This document shows, piece after piece, positions 37,972 through 44,325 of a stretch of 61,738 nucleotides of DNA; the first letter of the stretch is position 1, and every line of letters begins with the position of its first letter. The DNA lies in IMG/VR virus record IMGVR_UViG_3300033144_001147, positions 1 through 61,738 of that record. One strand, written 5' to 3'. The notes beneath the pieces are model-generated. The model ran no database searches, had not been told where the DNA came from, and saw only the letters and a list, made by a program, of their open reading frames with translations. This DNA is from a virus. The translations under genes were made by a program, and so were the position numbers.

Positions 37972-38021
37972 TACTGATGAGTGTTTAATACACGAAACTG
38001 GTAGAAATACCAGTCTATTAC
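37968..38021 (+). ncRNA. Hammerhead ribozyme HHR-2 (type I)
   Basis: Stem I GTAATA / TATTAC (37968-37973 with 38016-38021); core CTGATGA (37974-37980); stem II GTGT-TTAAT-ACAC (37981-37993); GAAA (37994-37997); stem III CTGGTA-GAAA-TACCAG (37998-38013); TC with cleavage predicted after C38015. Same 54-base size as HHR-1; every difference within the stems is compensated on the other strand. Stem I contains the TAA of the 42-aa ORF; the next gene starts 25 bases after the cleavage site. Confidence 0.95.
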
Positions 38022-38039
38022 AATAAAAAATATATAAAA

Positions 38040-38357
38040 ATGAAGACAAAAGAAGATATTAAATCTGAAATGATGAGGGACTCTGACTTTAGACAAGAGT
38101 TAAAAAGTGTTTTACTTATAGACTCAAATGTAAAATCAGTTAGACAAAGAATGGAAACAACCCTATCAAATATACAATATCAAAAGGGAGTTATGATGTG
38201 GGATGATGAGGAGAAAATTGAACATTGTATTGAGATACTTAAAATACTGGAGTATGAAACAACACCAGTATATGAGGATCAATGTTGGGATTGTAGAGAG
38301 GATATACAATACACGGACTTACATCCCTTTTGTCCGGAATGTAATCAACACCAATAA
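38040..38357 (+). CDS. Early protein with C-terminal zinc ribbon, 105 aa
   Basis: The N-terminal 75 residues are helical and charged. The C-terminus EDQCWDCREDIQYTDLHPFCPECNQHQ (79-105) carries CxxC-x(12)-CxxC, a zinc ribbon or zinc knuckle. Such an arrangement would suit binding to nucleic acid or to host RNA polymerase. Specific function not recognised. Confidence 0.75.
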   Translation: MKTKEDIKSEMMRDSDFRQELKSVLLIDSNVKSVRQRMETTLSNIQYQKGVMMWDDEEKIEHCIEILKILEYETTPVYEDQCWDCREDIQYTDLHPFCPECNQHQ

Positions 38358-38369
38358 AATTAAATAGAT

Positions 38370-38534
38370 ATGGAAAATAAAGAGTATAAATATATATATC
38401 TACCTAATGGAGATTATATAGTAATTAAATTTGATATAGAGGGAGTTGTTTATGATAGATTTAATAAAGATGATGAACATAAAGAATCTTATGGATATGA
38501 TTTGTATGAGGAATTAAAATTAACTAAAATATAA
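38370..38534 (+). CDS. Micro-protein, 54 aa
   Basis: A short ORF beginning MENKEYKYIYLPNGDYIVIKFD. Acidic and Tyr-rich, beta-like. It is separated by 12 bases from the previous gene and by 4 from the next, matching the dense packing of the early region. Not recognised. Confidence 0.62.
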   Translation: MENKEYKYIYLPNGDYIVIKFDIEGVVYDRFNKDDEHKESYGYDLYEELKLTKI

Positions 38535-38538
38535 TAAA

Positions 38539-38718
38539 ATGAAAGAGAAATTTTTATCAATGAGGATGGGAGAACATTTAGAAATGAAAAGGTTCGGACT
38601 ATCAACAAAAGAAATAATAAGACTTAATACAAATGAATGGGAAGTAAATTGTTTTGTAGATGGATGGGAAACTTATTATATGAACATAAAAGAACTAATA
38701 AATTATTTTACTAACTAA
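38539..38718 (+). CDS. Micro-protein, 59 aa
   Basis: A short ORF beginning MKEKFLSMRMGEHLEMKRFG and ending NYFTN. Mixed charge, with a helix (STKEIIRLNTNEW). Follows the 54-aa gene by 4 bases and precedes the 95-aa gene by 15. Not recognised. Confidence 0.62.
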   Translation: MKEKFLSMRMGEHLEMKRFGLSTKEIIRLNTNEWEVNCFVDGWETYYMNIKELINYFTN

Positions 38719-38733
38719 TTAAATATAAAAATT

Positions 38734-39021
38734 ATGAAAATTGAAATTGAATTAAACGAGTTTACTAAATCAGTTGGAACATATATAGATCCTATGTTAA
38801 ATATAGGATATATTCGTTCAGATGAAAGAACAAAAATACAAGTAGTGTATTTTAACGATATAGAGGAGATAACCGAGTTATATGATAGATATAAATATGA
38901 TATACAAAACGACTGGGACACGGAAGAAACACCAACACTGGAAGAATTTTTACACTCTGAACACATTTACATTCTACTGGGTTGTTATAACGGAGAAGGA
39001 CACGAGGTTCTATACTCTTAA
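38734..39021 (+). CDS. Acidic early protein, 95 aa
   Basis: MKIEIELNEFTKSVGTYIDPMLNIGYIRSDERTKIQVVYFNDIEEITELYDRYKYDIQNDWDTEETPTLEEFLHSEHIY: alternating beta and helix with many Asp/Glu. No known family recalled. Strong negative charge is shared with most early neighbours. Confidence 0.72.
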   Translation: MKIEIELNEFTKSVGTYIDPMLNIGYIRSDERTKIQVVYFNDIEEITELYDRYKYDIQNDWDTEETPTLEEFLHSEHIYILLGCYNGEGHEVLYS

Positions 39022-39043
39022 ATTAAATTAAATAAATAAAATT

Positions 39044-39496
39044 ATGGAAAACTGGAAAACACAATATGATGAAGGACAATTTTTAATGGATGAAATTGAC
39101 TTTTTTAAGAATGATAAACAAGAGTTTCTTGTTAGTATACTATGGGATGAAGATAGAGAGGTTGAAAGTGTAACGGATAAAGAAATTGAGGATCATTTTT
39201 ATAGTGATTGTTATTTGTATGAAATACATAGAGAACAATTTTTGAATGATATGAACGAGGAGTTTATGGACTATATAGATGATGAGGTTTATGTTGAGGG
39301 TAAAAATATGGGATGGAGAAATAGGACTGGATATAAAGAGTTTACACTGGAGAGAGGAGAGGACATCTTCTATAAAATTATACCTGAATGTGATTTAACT
39401 TATTATATAGAAAAAGTAAAAGAAAAAGAATATCAAGTAAAAATATCTCACCACGACTCACCAATGGGAGAACATTATACAATTAAAATTAAATAA
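39044..39496 (+). CDS. Acidic early protein, 150 aa
   Basis: Very acidic (for example EDREVESVTDKEIEDHFYSDCYLYEIHREQFLNDMNEEFMDYIDDEVYVEG) with a more basic C-terminal beta section (YYIEKVKEKEYQVKISHHDSPMGEHYTIKIK). No domain recognised. A DNA-mimic type charge distribution is possible but not testable by eye. Confidence 0.72.
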   Translation: MENWKTQYDEGQFLMDEIDFFKNDKQEFLVSILWDEDREVESVTDKEIEDHFYSDCYLYEIHREQFLNDMNEEFMDYIDDEVYVEGKNMGWRNRTGYKEFTLERGEDIFYKIIPECDLTYYIEKVKEKEYQVKISHHDSPMGEHYTIKIK

Positions 39497-39497
39497 A

Positions 39498-39734
39498 ATG
39501 AAAAGAATAGAGAAACTAAACAAATGGAGTAAATTATCCGACAAAGACAAGTCAGATAAAATTGTAAACGAAATGGACTGGACTGAAAAAGACACAAAAG
39601 AATGGAACGAATTTAAGAAAAATCTACCAAATTTAATAAGAGAAGGGTTGCTTTTTGGGTTCGGAATGAGTGTTTTTCTATTAATTTTAGGGTTCTTTTT
39701 ATATCAATTTCTTCAAGTAATATACAAAATATAA
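39498..39734 (+). CDS. Single-pass membrane protein, 78 aa
   Basis: Charged helical N-terminal half (RIEKLNKWSKLSDKDKSDKIVNEMDWTEKDTKEWNEFKKN) and one C-terminal transmembrane helix (LLFGFGMSVFLLILGFFLYQFLQVIYKI, 49-76). A tail-anchored inner-membrane early protein; target unknown. It begins 1 base after the previous gene's stop. Confidence 0.75.
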   Translation: MKRIEKLNKWSKLSDKDKSDKIVNEMDWTEKDTKEWNEFKKNLPNLIREGLLFGFGMSVFLLILGFFLYQFLQVIYKI

Positions 39735-39753
39735 AAAATAATTAAACAAAAAC

Positions 39754-39785
39754 TTGACTTGTATTATTATTTTATTATACATTTG
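39754..39785 (+). promoter_or_regulatory. Early promoter PE2 (TTG-N21-TACATTTG)
   Basis: TTG at 39754-39756, 21 bases, TACATTTG at 39778-39785; the ATG of the next gene is 33 bases downstream. The spacing equals that of PE1. Confidence 0.82.
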
Positions 39786-39817
39786 TCAAAAATTATTAAT
39801 CTATTAAAATTAAAAAA

Positions 39818-40237
39818 ATGGGAACAAGAAGTTTAACAAAGGTTATAGAAACCTACACGGACAAAGAAAACAAGAAACACAAAACAAACCTTATATGTAT
39901 GTATAGACAATATGATGGTTATCCAAGTGGACACGGACAAGAGTTATCAGAATTTTTGTTCGGTAGACAAATTGTAAACGGATTTAGTTGTAGACACGAA
40001 AACGAAAAATATAACAACGGAATGGGATGTTTCGGAGCAGAATTAATATCCTACTTTAAGACTGGAATAGGAAACATATATGTCCAAGATCCAAATAGTG
40101 AAATGGATTATGAGGACTTTGAATATATAATAGAAGGAAATGATGAGGATGGGTTAAACATAAAAGTAAACAATTATGATGGAGTTGAAGTGTTTAATGG
40201 TAGTGTAGGTTCATTTAGAGATTTTTGTAATGAATAA
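39818..40237 (+). CDS. Conserved phage early protein (MGTRSLT family), 139 aa
   Basis: The start MGTRSLTKVIETY and the segment MYRQYDGYPSGHGQELSEFLFGR (28-50) are the hallmark of a widely distributed phage and bacterial protein family of unknown function. The C-terminal half contains a beta section (GNIYVQDPNSEMDYEDFEYIIEG). It has its own early promoter PE2, suggesting strong independent expression. Function remains unknown despite the conservation. Confidence 0.85.
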   Translation: MGTRSLTKVIETYTDKENKKHKTNLICMYRQYDGYPSGHGQELSEFLFGRQIVNGFSCRHENEKYNNGMGCFGAELISYFKTGIGNIYVQDPNSEMDYEDFEYIIEGNDEDGLNIKVNNYDGVEVFNGSVGSFRDFCNE

Positions 40238-40247
40238 AATAAAACCT

Positions 40248-40352
40248 ATGAGAGTTAAGAAGGTTGGTAAAAATACCAACAAGAGTTATACCGAATGGAT
40301 GAAATACATCCATAAGGAAGTAAGTAAAATAAATAAAAAGAAAATAAAATGA
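40248..40352 (+). CDS. Basic micro-protein, 34 aa
   Basis: A short ORF: MRVKKVGKNTNKSYTEWMKY... ending INKKKIK. Its stop overlaps the next ATG (ATGA at 40349). Very basic, unlike its acidic neighbours. The DNA also has two perfect hairpins (GTTGGTA/TACCAAC at 40263-40280 and TGGATG/CATCCA at 40297-40313) that may affect the mRNA. Confidence 0.6.
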   Translation: MRVKKVGKNTNKSYTEWMKYIHKEVSKINKKKIK

Positions 40353-40645
40353 GTTTATACCATAAATTAAGATTAGATCCACCTTTACTAAAAATAGAGG
40401 GAAAACCGAGAGAAATTAAAATTGATGTAGTATCAGTTATGTGTGATAACAAGTATAGATGGAGTGTATATAAAAACGATAATGGGGATTACAAAATTTC
40501 TACATCCCCTCAAGCGTTCTCTAATTTTCAAACGAAATATAAGAAAGATGATATTGAGTGGGAAATGGATGGAGGAGACTGGGAGGAAGTATGGGAGATG
40601 ATTAATAGTGGAACAATTAAAATAGAAAAAATAAAATATAGATAA
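40349..40645 (+). CDS. Early protein, 98 aa
   Basis: MSLYHKLRLDPPLLKIEGKPREIKIDVVSVMCDNKYRWSVYKNDNGDYKISTSPQAFSNFQTKYKKDDIEWEMDGGDWEEVWEMINSGTIKIEKIKYR: a small alpha/beta protein with an acidic Trp-rich section (WEMDGGDWEEVWEM, 71-84). Coupled to the 34-aa gene through ATGA. Not recognised. Confidence 0.72.
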   Translation: MSLYHKLRLDPPLLKIEGKPREIKIDVVSVMCDNKYRWSVYKNDNGDYKISTSPQAFSNFQTKYKKDDIEWEMDGGDWEEVWEMINSGTIKIEKIKYR

Positions 40646-40646
40646 T

Positions 40647-40901
40647 ATGAAAAATTATAGTAAAGAAAAAGTAGAGAAATACTGGACTGAATTAATATCA
40701 GAACATTTAGTTGGTAAAACAATAACAAAAGTAGAATATATTGGGGATGAAGAAATGGAAAAAAATATGTGGTATAAAAAACCCATAGCCATTCAGTTAG
40801 ATAATAAAGATTGGTTAGTGCCTATGATGGATGATGAAGGGAATGATGGGGGAGCAATATCAACCTCATTCAAAGAACTACAAACAATACCAGTAATATG
40901 A
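40647..40901 (+). CDS. Acidic early protein, 84 aa
   Basis: KYWTELISEHLVGKTITKVEYIGDEEMEKNMWYKKPIAIQLDNKDWLVPMMDDEGNDGGAISTSFKELQTIPVI. The pattern LVGKTIxKVxYxxxEEMxxxxWxxxPIxIxLDNGxxLxPMxDxExNDGGAIxT is a recurring phage protein type in my memory, probably a small beta domain; function not known. Overlaps the next gene by 4 bases. Confidence 0.75.
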   Translation: MKNYSKEKVEKYWTELISEHLVGKTITKVEYIGDEEMEKNMWYKKPIAIQLDNKDWLVPMMDDEGNDGGAISTSFKELQTIPVI

Positions 40902-41023
40902 AAAAAGATACTAACTTTTATATAGAGTGTTTGAAAAGAGAATTAAGAAAGCCATTAAATAAACAAGATTTTATGTATATGAGATGGTTAGATGAAATGA
41001 TAAACGATAAATCAAATAAATAA
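40898..41023 (+). CDS. Basic micro-protein, 41 aa
   Basis: A short ORF: MKKDTNFYIECLKRELRKPLNKQDFMYMRWLDEMINDKSNK. Start overlaps the previous stop (ATGA). Helical, mildly basic. Not recognised. Confidence 0.6.
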   Translation: MKKDTNFYIECLKRELRKPLNKQDFMYMRWLDEMINDKSNK

Positions 41024-41045
41024 ATAACTAAACTTAAATTAAATT

Positions 41046-41747
41046 ATGCCAAACTGGGTTTATAGTGGGATAACAATATCTACCCCACTTACAAAAAAAC
41101 AAGAAAAGATATTACAAAAAATAGAAAAGACTGGATCAATATGTGAGTATTATGTTCCAAGAAACAAAGAGATTTTAGAGACAAGAAGTCCAGCCAGTAT
41201 TGTTTCTCAAAAAGAATATGATGAGATACAAATTAAAAACAAAAAGAAAGTAGAAAATCATAAGGAGGGAGAACACTTACATTTAGATCGTTCAATTACA
41301 CAAAAGACAAGTGATAACCTTATCAAAAAGTATGGAACAAATAATTGGTATGACTGGAGTAACGAAAACTGGGGAACAAAATGGGGAGATTGTGATTTAG
41401 AGATAGATGTTGAAGAGGGAGATATAAGATTTGAGAGTGCGTGGAGTCCTATTTCTAATAAAATAATGGATATGTTTATACAAGACTTTCCTACTATATA
41501 TTATCATTTTGAAGAAGAACAAGGATGGGGAGCAGAATATGATTTTGAAGATGGAGAAATGACACGAAGTTTAGATTATGATTATCCTAATTGGGAGGAT
41601 GGTGTAGAGTATAAGGATTGTTTTATAACAAAACTAATTGATGATCATCCACATTTTGAGGAGGGTGCCGGATATTATTTAGAGTGGGGACAAGAGTATT
41701 GTGGAAAAACATTAGAGGAAGCCAAAGAATATATTAATCAATTTTAA
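41046..41747 (+). CDS. api92/YubB-like protein (DUF1281 type), 233 aa
   Basis: The start MPNWVYSGITIS and the block NWYDWSNENWGTKWGDCDLEIDVEEGDIRFESAWSPISNKIMDMFIQDFPTIYYHFEEEQGWGAEYDFEDGEM (105-178) are characteristic of the ferredoxin-like api92/YubB domain family of phages and conjugative plasmids. Its function is unknown; it is often linked with early takeover or anti-restriction regions. Confidence 0.82.
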   Translation: MPNWVYSGITISTPLTKKQEKILQKIEKTGSICEYYVPRNKEILETRSPASIVSQKEYDEIQIKNKKKVENHKEGEHLHLDRSITQKTSDNLIKKYGTNNWYDWSNENWGTKWGDCDLEIDVEEGDIRFESAWSPISNKIMDMFIQDFPTIYYHFEEEQGWGAEYDFEDGEMTRSLDYDYPNWEDGVEYKDCFITKLIDDHPHFEEGAGYYLEWGQEYCGKTLEEAKEYINQF

Positions 41748-41758
41748 AAATAATTAAT

Positions 41759-41956
41759 ATGATACTTGATGATAAGATAGATAACTATATAAAATGGTAT
41801 AGGGAAGAATGTAACGATCCTTATGGGGAGTTAAGATGGTTGATTGAATGTGTATTAGAGGATGAGAATAATAAAAAGTTTATGATGGAGATACTTAATG
41901 ATACTGCCGAAATATATAGGTTACGAGACAAAATAGAAATAACAAAACATAAATAA
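41759..41956 (+). CDS. Acidic small protein, 65 aa
   Basis: MILDDKIDNYIKWYREECNDPYGELRWLIECVLEDENNKKFMMEILNDTAEIYRLRDKIEITKHK: helical and acidic, no domain recalled. Ends 1 base before the next start. Confidence 0.68.
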   Translation: MILDDKIDNYIKWYREECNDPYGELRWLIECVLEDENNKKFMMEILNDTAEIYRLRDKIEITKHK

Positions 41957-41957
41957 T

Positions 41958-42188
41958 ATGAAATATAAATTAGAAACATATAAGTTTATAGACTATATGT
42001 TCCAAGATAAAGATGATTATCTTTACTGGGGAAAACGAGTAGCAGAAGAAGTGCAAGATGGAGAAGTAACTATTACCTTACAAGGATTGTTAGATGGTTG
42101 TGGAGAAATACCTATATGGTATTTTGATGTAGAGGATGAGAATGAACACCCTGAATATATAGACTCTTCAAATATAAAACTAATATGA
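41958..42188 (+). CDS. Acidic small protein, 76 aa
   Basis: MKYKLETYKFIDYMFQDKDDYLYWGKRVAEEVQDGEVTITLQGLLDGCGEIPIWYFDVEDENEHPEYIDSSNIKLI. Small alpha/beta protein, acidic. Not recognised. Overlaps the next gene by 4 bases. Confidence 0.7.
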   Translation: MKYKLETYKFIDYMFQDKDDYLYWGKRVAEEVQDGEVTITLQGLLDGCGEIPIWYFDVEDENEHPEYIDSSNIKLI

Positions 42189-42313
42189 GTGAGAGAGAAG
42201 ATATATTAGAGTGGTATGATAATTTTGTAGACTATATTGAAGAAATGGATATAAACTTATATAACGAAGCGTGTGAACATGCCGATAAAAAAGAAGAAGA
42301 TGAACTACGATAA
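42185..42313 (+). CDS. Acidic micro-protein, 42 aa
   Basis: A short ORF: MSEREDILEWYDNFVDYIEEM then NLYNEACEHADKKEEDELR. Extremely acidic helix. Start overlaps the preceding stop (ATGA), and the end overlaps the next start by 14 bases. Not recognised. Confidence 0.62.
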   Translation: MSEREDILEWYDNFVDYIEEMDINLYNEACEHADKKEEDELR

Positions 42314-42512
42314 CTGGAAATTAGCAACACCCGATTATACCGAGATGGTTAGTAGATGTTGTGGAGGAGAATATGAGGAAGTGTATAGCGAGATGTATGA
42401 TGAGGATAAATTATTATGTAGTGAATGTAATGAGTATTGTGAGTCAATAGAGGATTATGAATATAAAGAAATACAAAGAGAAAATTATTTAGAAGATATG
42501 AGAGATGAATAA
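42300..42512 (+). CDS. Acidic protein with CxxC pair, 70 aa
   Basis: Start chosen at ATG 42300 (MNYDNWKLATPDYTEMV); a GTG nine codons upstream is in frame but overlaps the previous gene more. Contains CCGGEYEEVYSEMYDEDKLLCSECNEYC, a four-cysteine zinc-ribbon-like cluster (CC near residue 20, CxxC near 45), and an acidic tail. A small metal-binding early protein is likely. Confidence 0.7.
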   Translation: MNYDNWKLATPDYTEMVSRCCGGEYEEVYSEMYDEDKLLCSECNEYCESIEDYEYKEIQRENYLEDMRDE

Positions 42513-42517
42513 ATAAA

Positions 42518-42625
42518 GAATAAAGGTAGGAGAACAGAGGTGATAGCTGAAATACGTGGAATGAAAAGATCCTAATGTAGCCATCCTTGAGTGCACTCTT
42601 AACGAACTACTACCTTTATTTTTTA
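42518..42625 (+). ncRNA. Structured RNA candidate 1 with terminal stem and T-run
   Basis: A noncoding 236-base gap contains two structured segments. In this one an 11-bp outer stem (about 42518-42529 pairing with 42610-42621; core TAAAGGTAG / CTACCTTTA) closes about 80 bases and is followed by six T residues. Inside lies a palindrome GAGTGCACTC (42590-42599) and GGAATGAAAA (42558-42567), also found in candidate 2. No tRNA arms, hammerhead core or ORF fit. Could be a small RNA, a ribozyme of another class or an attenuated leader. Confidence 0.5.
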
Positions 42626-42635
42626 ATAATTAAAT

Positions 42636-42735
42636 ATCAATAGGTGTTGAATGATGTAAGTCCCGATATGGCAGAAACAACTTAATAGGAATGAAAACAT
42701 TTGCGTTATCAATAACCTGCCTTATGATATTTTTA
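42636..42735 (+). ncRNA. Structured RNA candidate 2 (related to candidate 1)
   Basis: GGCAG (42670-42674) pairs with CTGCC (42717-42721), flanked by ATAT / ATAT and a T-run; a small AATG-AAAA-CATT hairpin lies within. It shares GGAATGAAAA (42688-42697) and a GCxGAAAxA string upstream of it with candidate 1. A 17-codon frame beginning MKTFALSITCLMIFL starts at 42691 inside it, so a hydrophobic leader peptide is an alternative reading. Confidence 0.45.
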
Positions 42736-42748
42736 ATAAAATAAAAAA

Positions 42749-43051
42749 ATGAAAGAAATACAAGAGTTAATACTAAAAGAAAAACAAAAGGATAGTCCTA
42801 ATAAAGAATATATCCAGTTTTTACAACAACTATCGGATCAGAAAGAGTTAAGTGAAAATTTAGTTAATGAAGTTAAGCAAAGAAACTTTTTAGAAAAACA
42901 ATATAAACAAAACACTATTGAGCTTGATGATTACTTTAAGTATAGTGGAGAAGTGGAGCAATACAAAAATATAGTAGATCGTTTAGTTTGGAAAAACAAT
43001 ATGGTAGACCGGCTAAAAGAATATATGAAAGATAAAAAATTAAATAAATAA
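42749..43051 (+). CDS. Coiled-coil early protein, 100 aa
   Basis: MKEIQELILKEKQKDSPNKEYIQFLQQLSDQKELSENLVNEVKQRNFLEKQYKQNTIELDDYFKYSGEVEQYKNIVDRLVWKNNMVDRLKEYMKDKKLNK: nearly all helix, charged, probably a coiled-coil oligomer. No function known. Confidence 0.72.
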   Translation: MKEIQELILKEKQKDSPNKEYIQFLQQLSDQKELSENLVNEVKQRNFLEKQYKQNTIELDDYFKYSGEVEQYKNIVDRLVWKNNMVDRLKEYMKDKKLNK

Positions 43052-43069
43052 CTAATTAAAATTAAAAAA

Positions 43070-43258
43070 ATGAGTGAATACAAAGAACAACAACCGATTA
43101 AAACAATAGAACTTGAAACATGTTGGTATGAAATGGATGATGGAACAATATATTATGATACCGATACAATTAGAGAGGAGTTTGAACGGATAATAGAATG
43201 TCTTGAGAGTGGAGAGGCAGTAGAAAAATCTGCAATTGATATGATTTTTGGGAATTAA
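43070..43258 (+). CDS. Acidic small protein, 62 aa
   Basis: MSEYKEQQPIKTIELETCWYEMDDGTIYYDTDTIREEFERIIECLESGEAVEKSAIDMIFGN: acidic; a short beta hairpin (WYEMDDGTIYYD) and a helix. Not recognised. Confidence 0.7.
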   Translation: MSEYKEQQPIKTIELETCWYEMDDGTIYYDTDTIREEFERIIECLESGEAVEKSAIDMIFGN

Positions 43259-43282
43259 TAACAATTAAAAATAAAAAGAAAT

Positions 43283-43549
43283 ATGAAAACATCAGACTTA
43301 ATTAAAGAAGTAGGAAGAGAAGTAGTTATGTTGCTACTTGAAAAAAATAAAGCATACGGAGATACTGCAAATAAACCTCCTAAAATTTTTTCTAAATTAT
43401 CAGCAAAAGAAGGGATACTGGCGAGAATAGATGATAAGTTAAGTAGAATAAAACAAGTAGGTATAAACGATAAGACTGAAGATACCTTATTAGACTTAAT
43501 TGGATACTTAATTTTATATAGAGTTCAGTGTAAAAAGGAAGAGAAATAA
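43283..43549 (+). CDS. Nmad1/DUF1599-like protein, 88 aa
   Basis: VVMLLLEKNKAYGDTANKPPKIFSKLSAKEGILARIDDKLSRIKQVGINDKTEDTLLDLIGYLILYR (14-80) matches the nucleotide-modification-associated domain 1 pattern (LxxKNxxYGxS, iFs, RidDKlxRi, eDtlxDLigYliL). The family is related to MazG-like all-alpha NTP pyrophosphatases and linked to phage DNA base modification or nucleotide-pool control. It is the last gene before promoter PE3. Function inferred from family. Confidence 0.8.
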   Translation: MKTSDLIKEVGREVVMLLLEKNKAYGDTANKPPKIFSKLSAKEGILARIDDKLSRIKQVGINDKTEDTLLDLIGYLILYRVQCKKEEK

Positions 43550-43566
43550 AAAAAAGTTAAACATTA

Positions 43567-43598
43567 TTTGGTAAAGTATTGAAAAAGAATTATCTTTA
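43567..43598 (+). promoter_or_regulatory. Early promoter PE3 (TTTG-N20-TATCTTTA)
   Basis: TTTG at 43567-43570, 20 bases, then TATCTTTA (one mismatch to TAnnTTTG) at 43591-43598. The ATG of the DnaA-like gene is 34 bases downstream. It starts the replication and recombination unit. Confidence 0.75.
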
Positions 43599-43631
43599 CC
43601 GACAATTAAATCTAATTAAATTAAACTTTAT

Positions 43632-43925
43632 ATGAAGAAACGTATTTTTGATCTTTACGCAACGGAAATAGCCAAGCAATTCCATCTGACACTCGATCAG
43701 ATGTTTACTAAAACAAAGAAAAGAGAGATAGTAGATGCAAGACAAATCTTGTATTACTTATGTATGGAGCGTCCTATTAGAATATCTTATATTCAAAGGT
43801 TTATGGAAGAAAACGGACATCATATTTCTCACTCTACTATTATACACGGATATAAAAAAGCAAAACAACTTATTGATGATGATAAGGATTTTGAAGAAGT
43901 AGTTAATAAAATTCAGAATGTATAG
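43632..43925 (+). CDS. DnaA domain-IV-like DNA-binding protein, 97 aa
   Basis: The sequence KKREIVDARQILYYLCMERPIRISYIQRFMEENGHHISHSTIIHGYKKAKQLI (28-80) follows DnaA domain IV: R-x-x-x-x-A-R-Q-x-x-x-Y-L, then HxTIIHxxxK in place of the family D-H-S-T-V. This is the HTH domain that reads DnaA boxes. The AAA+ ATPase is missing, so it cannot act as a full initiator; it may bind an origin or regulate transcription. First gene after PE3. A second such protein lies at 50983-51411. Confidence 0.8.
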   Translation: MKKRIFDLYATEIAKQFHLTLDQMFTKTKKREIVDARQILYYLCMERPIRISYIQRFMEENGHHISHSTIIHGYKKAKQLIDDDKDFEEVVNKIQNV

Positions 43926-44325
43926 TATAGAAGATGTGTTTGAACAATCTCAAAAAGATCATCACGCAATTATCACGGACAAAGGAGCAATCAACAATGG
44001 AGTAAAAATACAAAAGTTCCCCTCCAAAACCGAGATCTTAAATTGTGGGAGGAGTGGAGATTATTTTCAAGAGTGTAATAAAGAAGAGTATAAAATTTTT
44101 TTTAAGTATGGATGGAAGGAAGGAGGGTTAAGACTATCAATGTTGAATTGCAAAAGAAAGTTAGACATTGTGGAGCATAAAATAAAGGCTGAAGTAAATA
44201 CAAGAAAGAATGATAAACATATACAAAGATTAAAAAATACAAGAGAGTCTTTATTAATAAAATATTCAAATAGAAATCAACAATTAAATAAATTAACAAA
44301 TGGAAAAAAAGAAAAACATTTTTAA
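43918..44325 (+). CDS. Early protein, 135 aa
   Basis: A mixed N-terminal half (MYSIEDVFEQSQKDHHAIITDKGAINNGVKIQKFPSKTEILNCG) and a basic helical C-terminal half (RKLDIVEHKIKAEVNTRKNDKHIQRLKNTRESLLIKYSNRNQQLNKLTNGKKEKHF). It overlaps the DnaA-like gene by 8 bases and the annealing-protein gene by 26. Possibly an accessory of the replication or recombination proteins. No family recognised. Confidence 0.72.
   Translation: MYSIEDVFEQSQKDHHAIITDKGAINNGVKIQKFPSKTEILNCGRSGDYFQECNKEEYKIFFKYGWKEGGLRLSMLNCKRKLDIVEHKIKAEVNTRKNDKHIQRLKNTRESLLIKYSNRNQQLNKLTNGKKEKHF

Noticed and set aside
40255-40313. Two perfect hairpins considered as a third ribozyme or structured RNA
   Set aside because: The segment is an intact 34-codon ORF with an ATGA overlap to the next gene, and no hammerhead core (CTGATGA, GAAA) is present. 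The hairpins may be incidental.
42521-42618. tRNA gene
   Set aside because: The 11-bp outer stem resembles an acceptor stem in outline, but no D-loop GG, anticodon stem or TTC T-loop can be placed.
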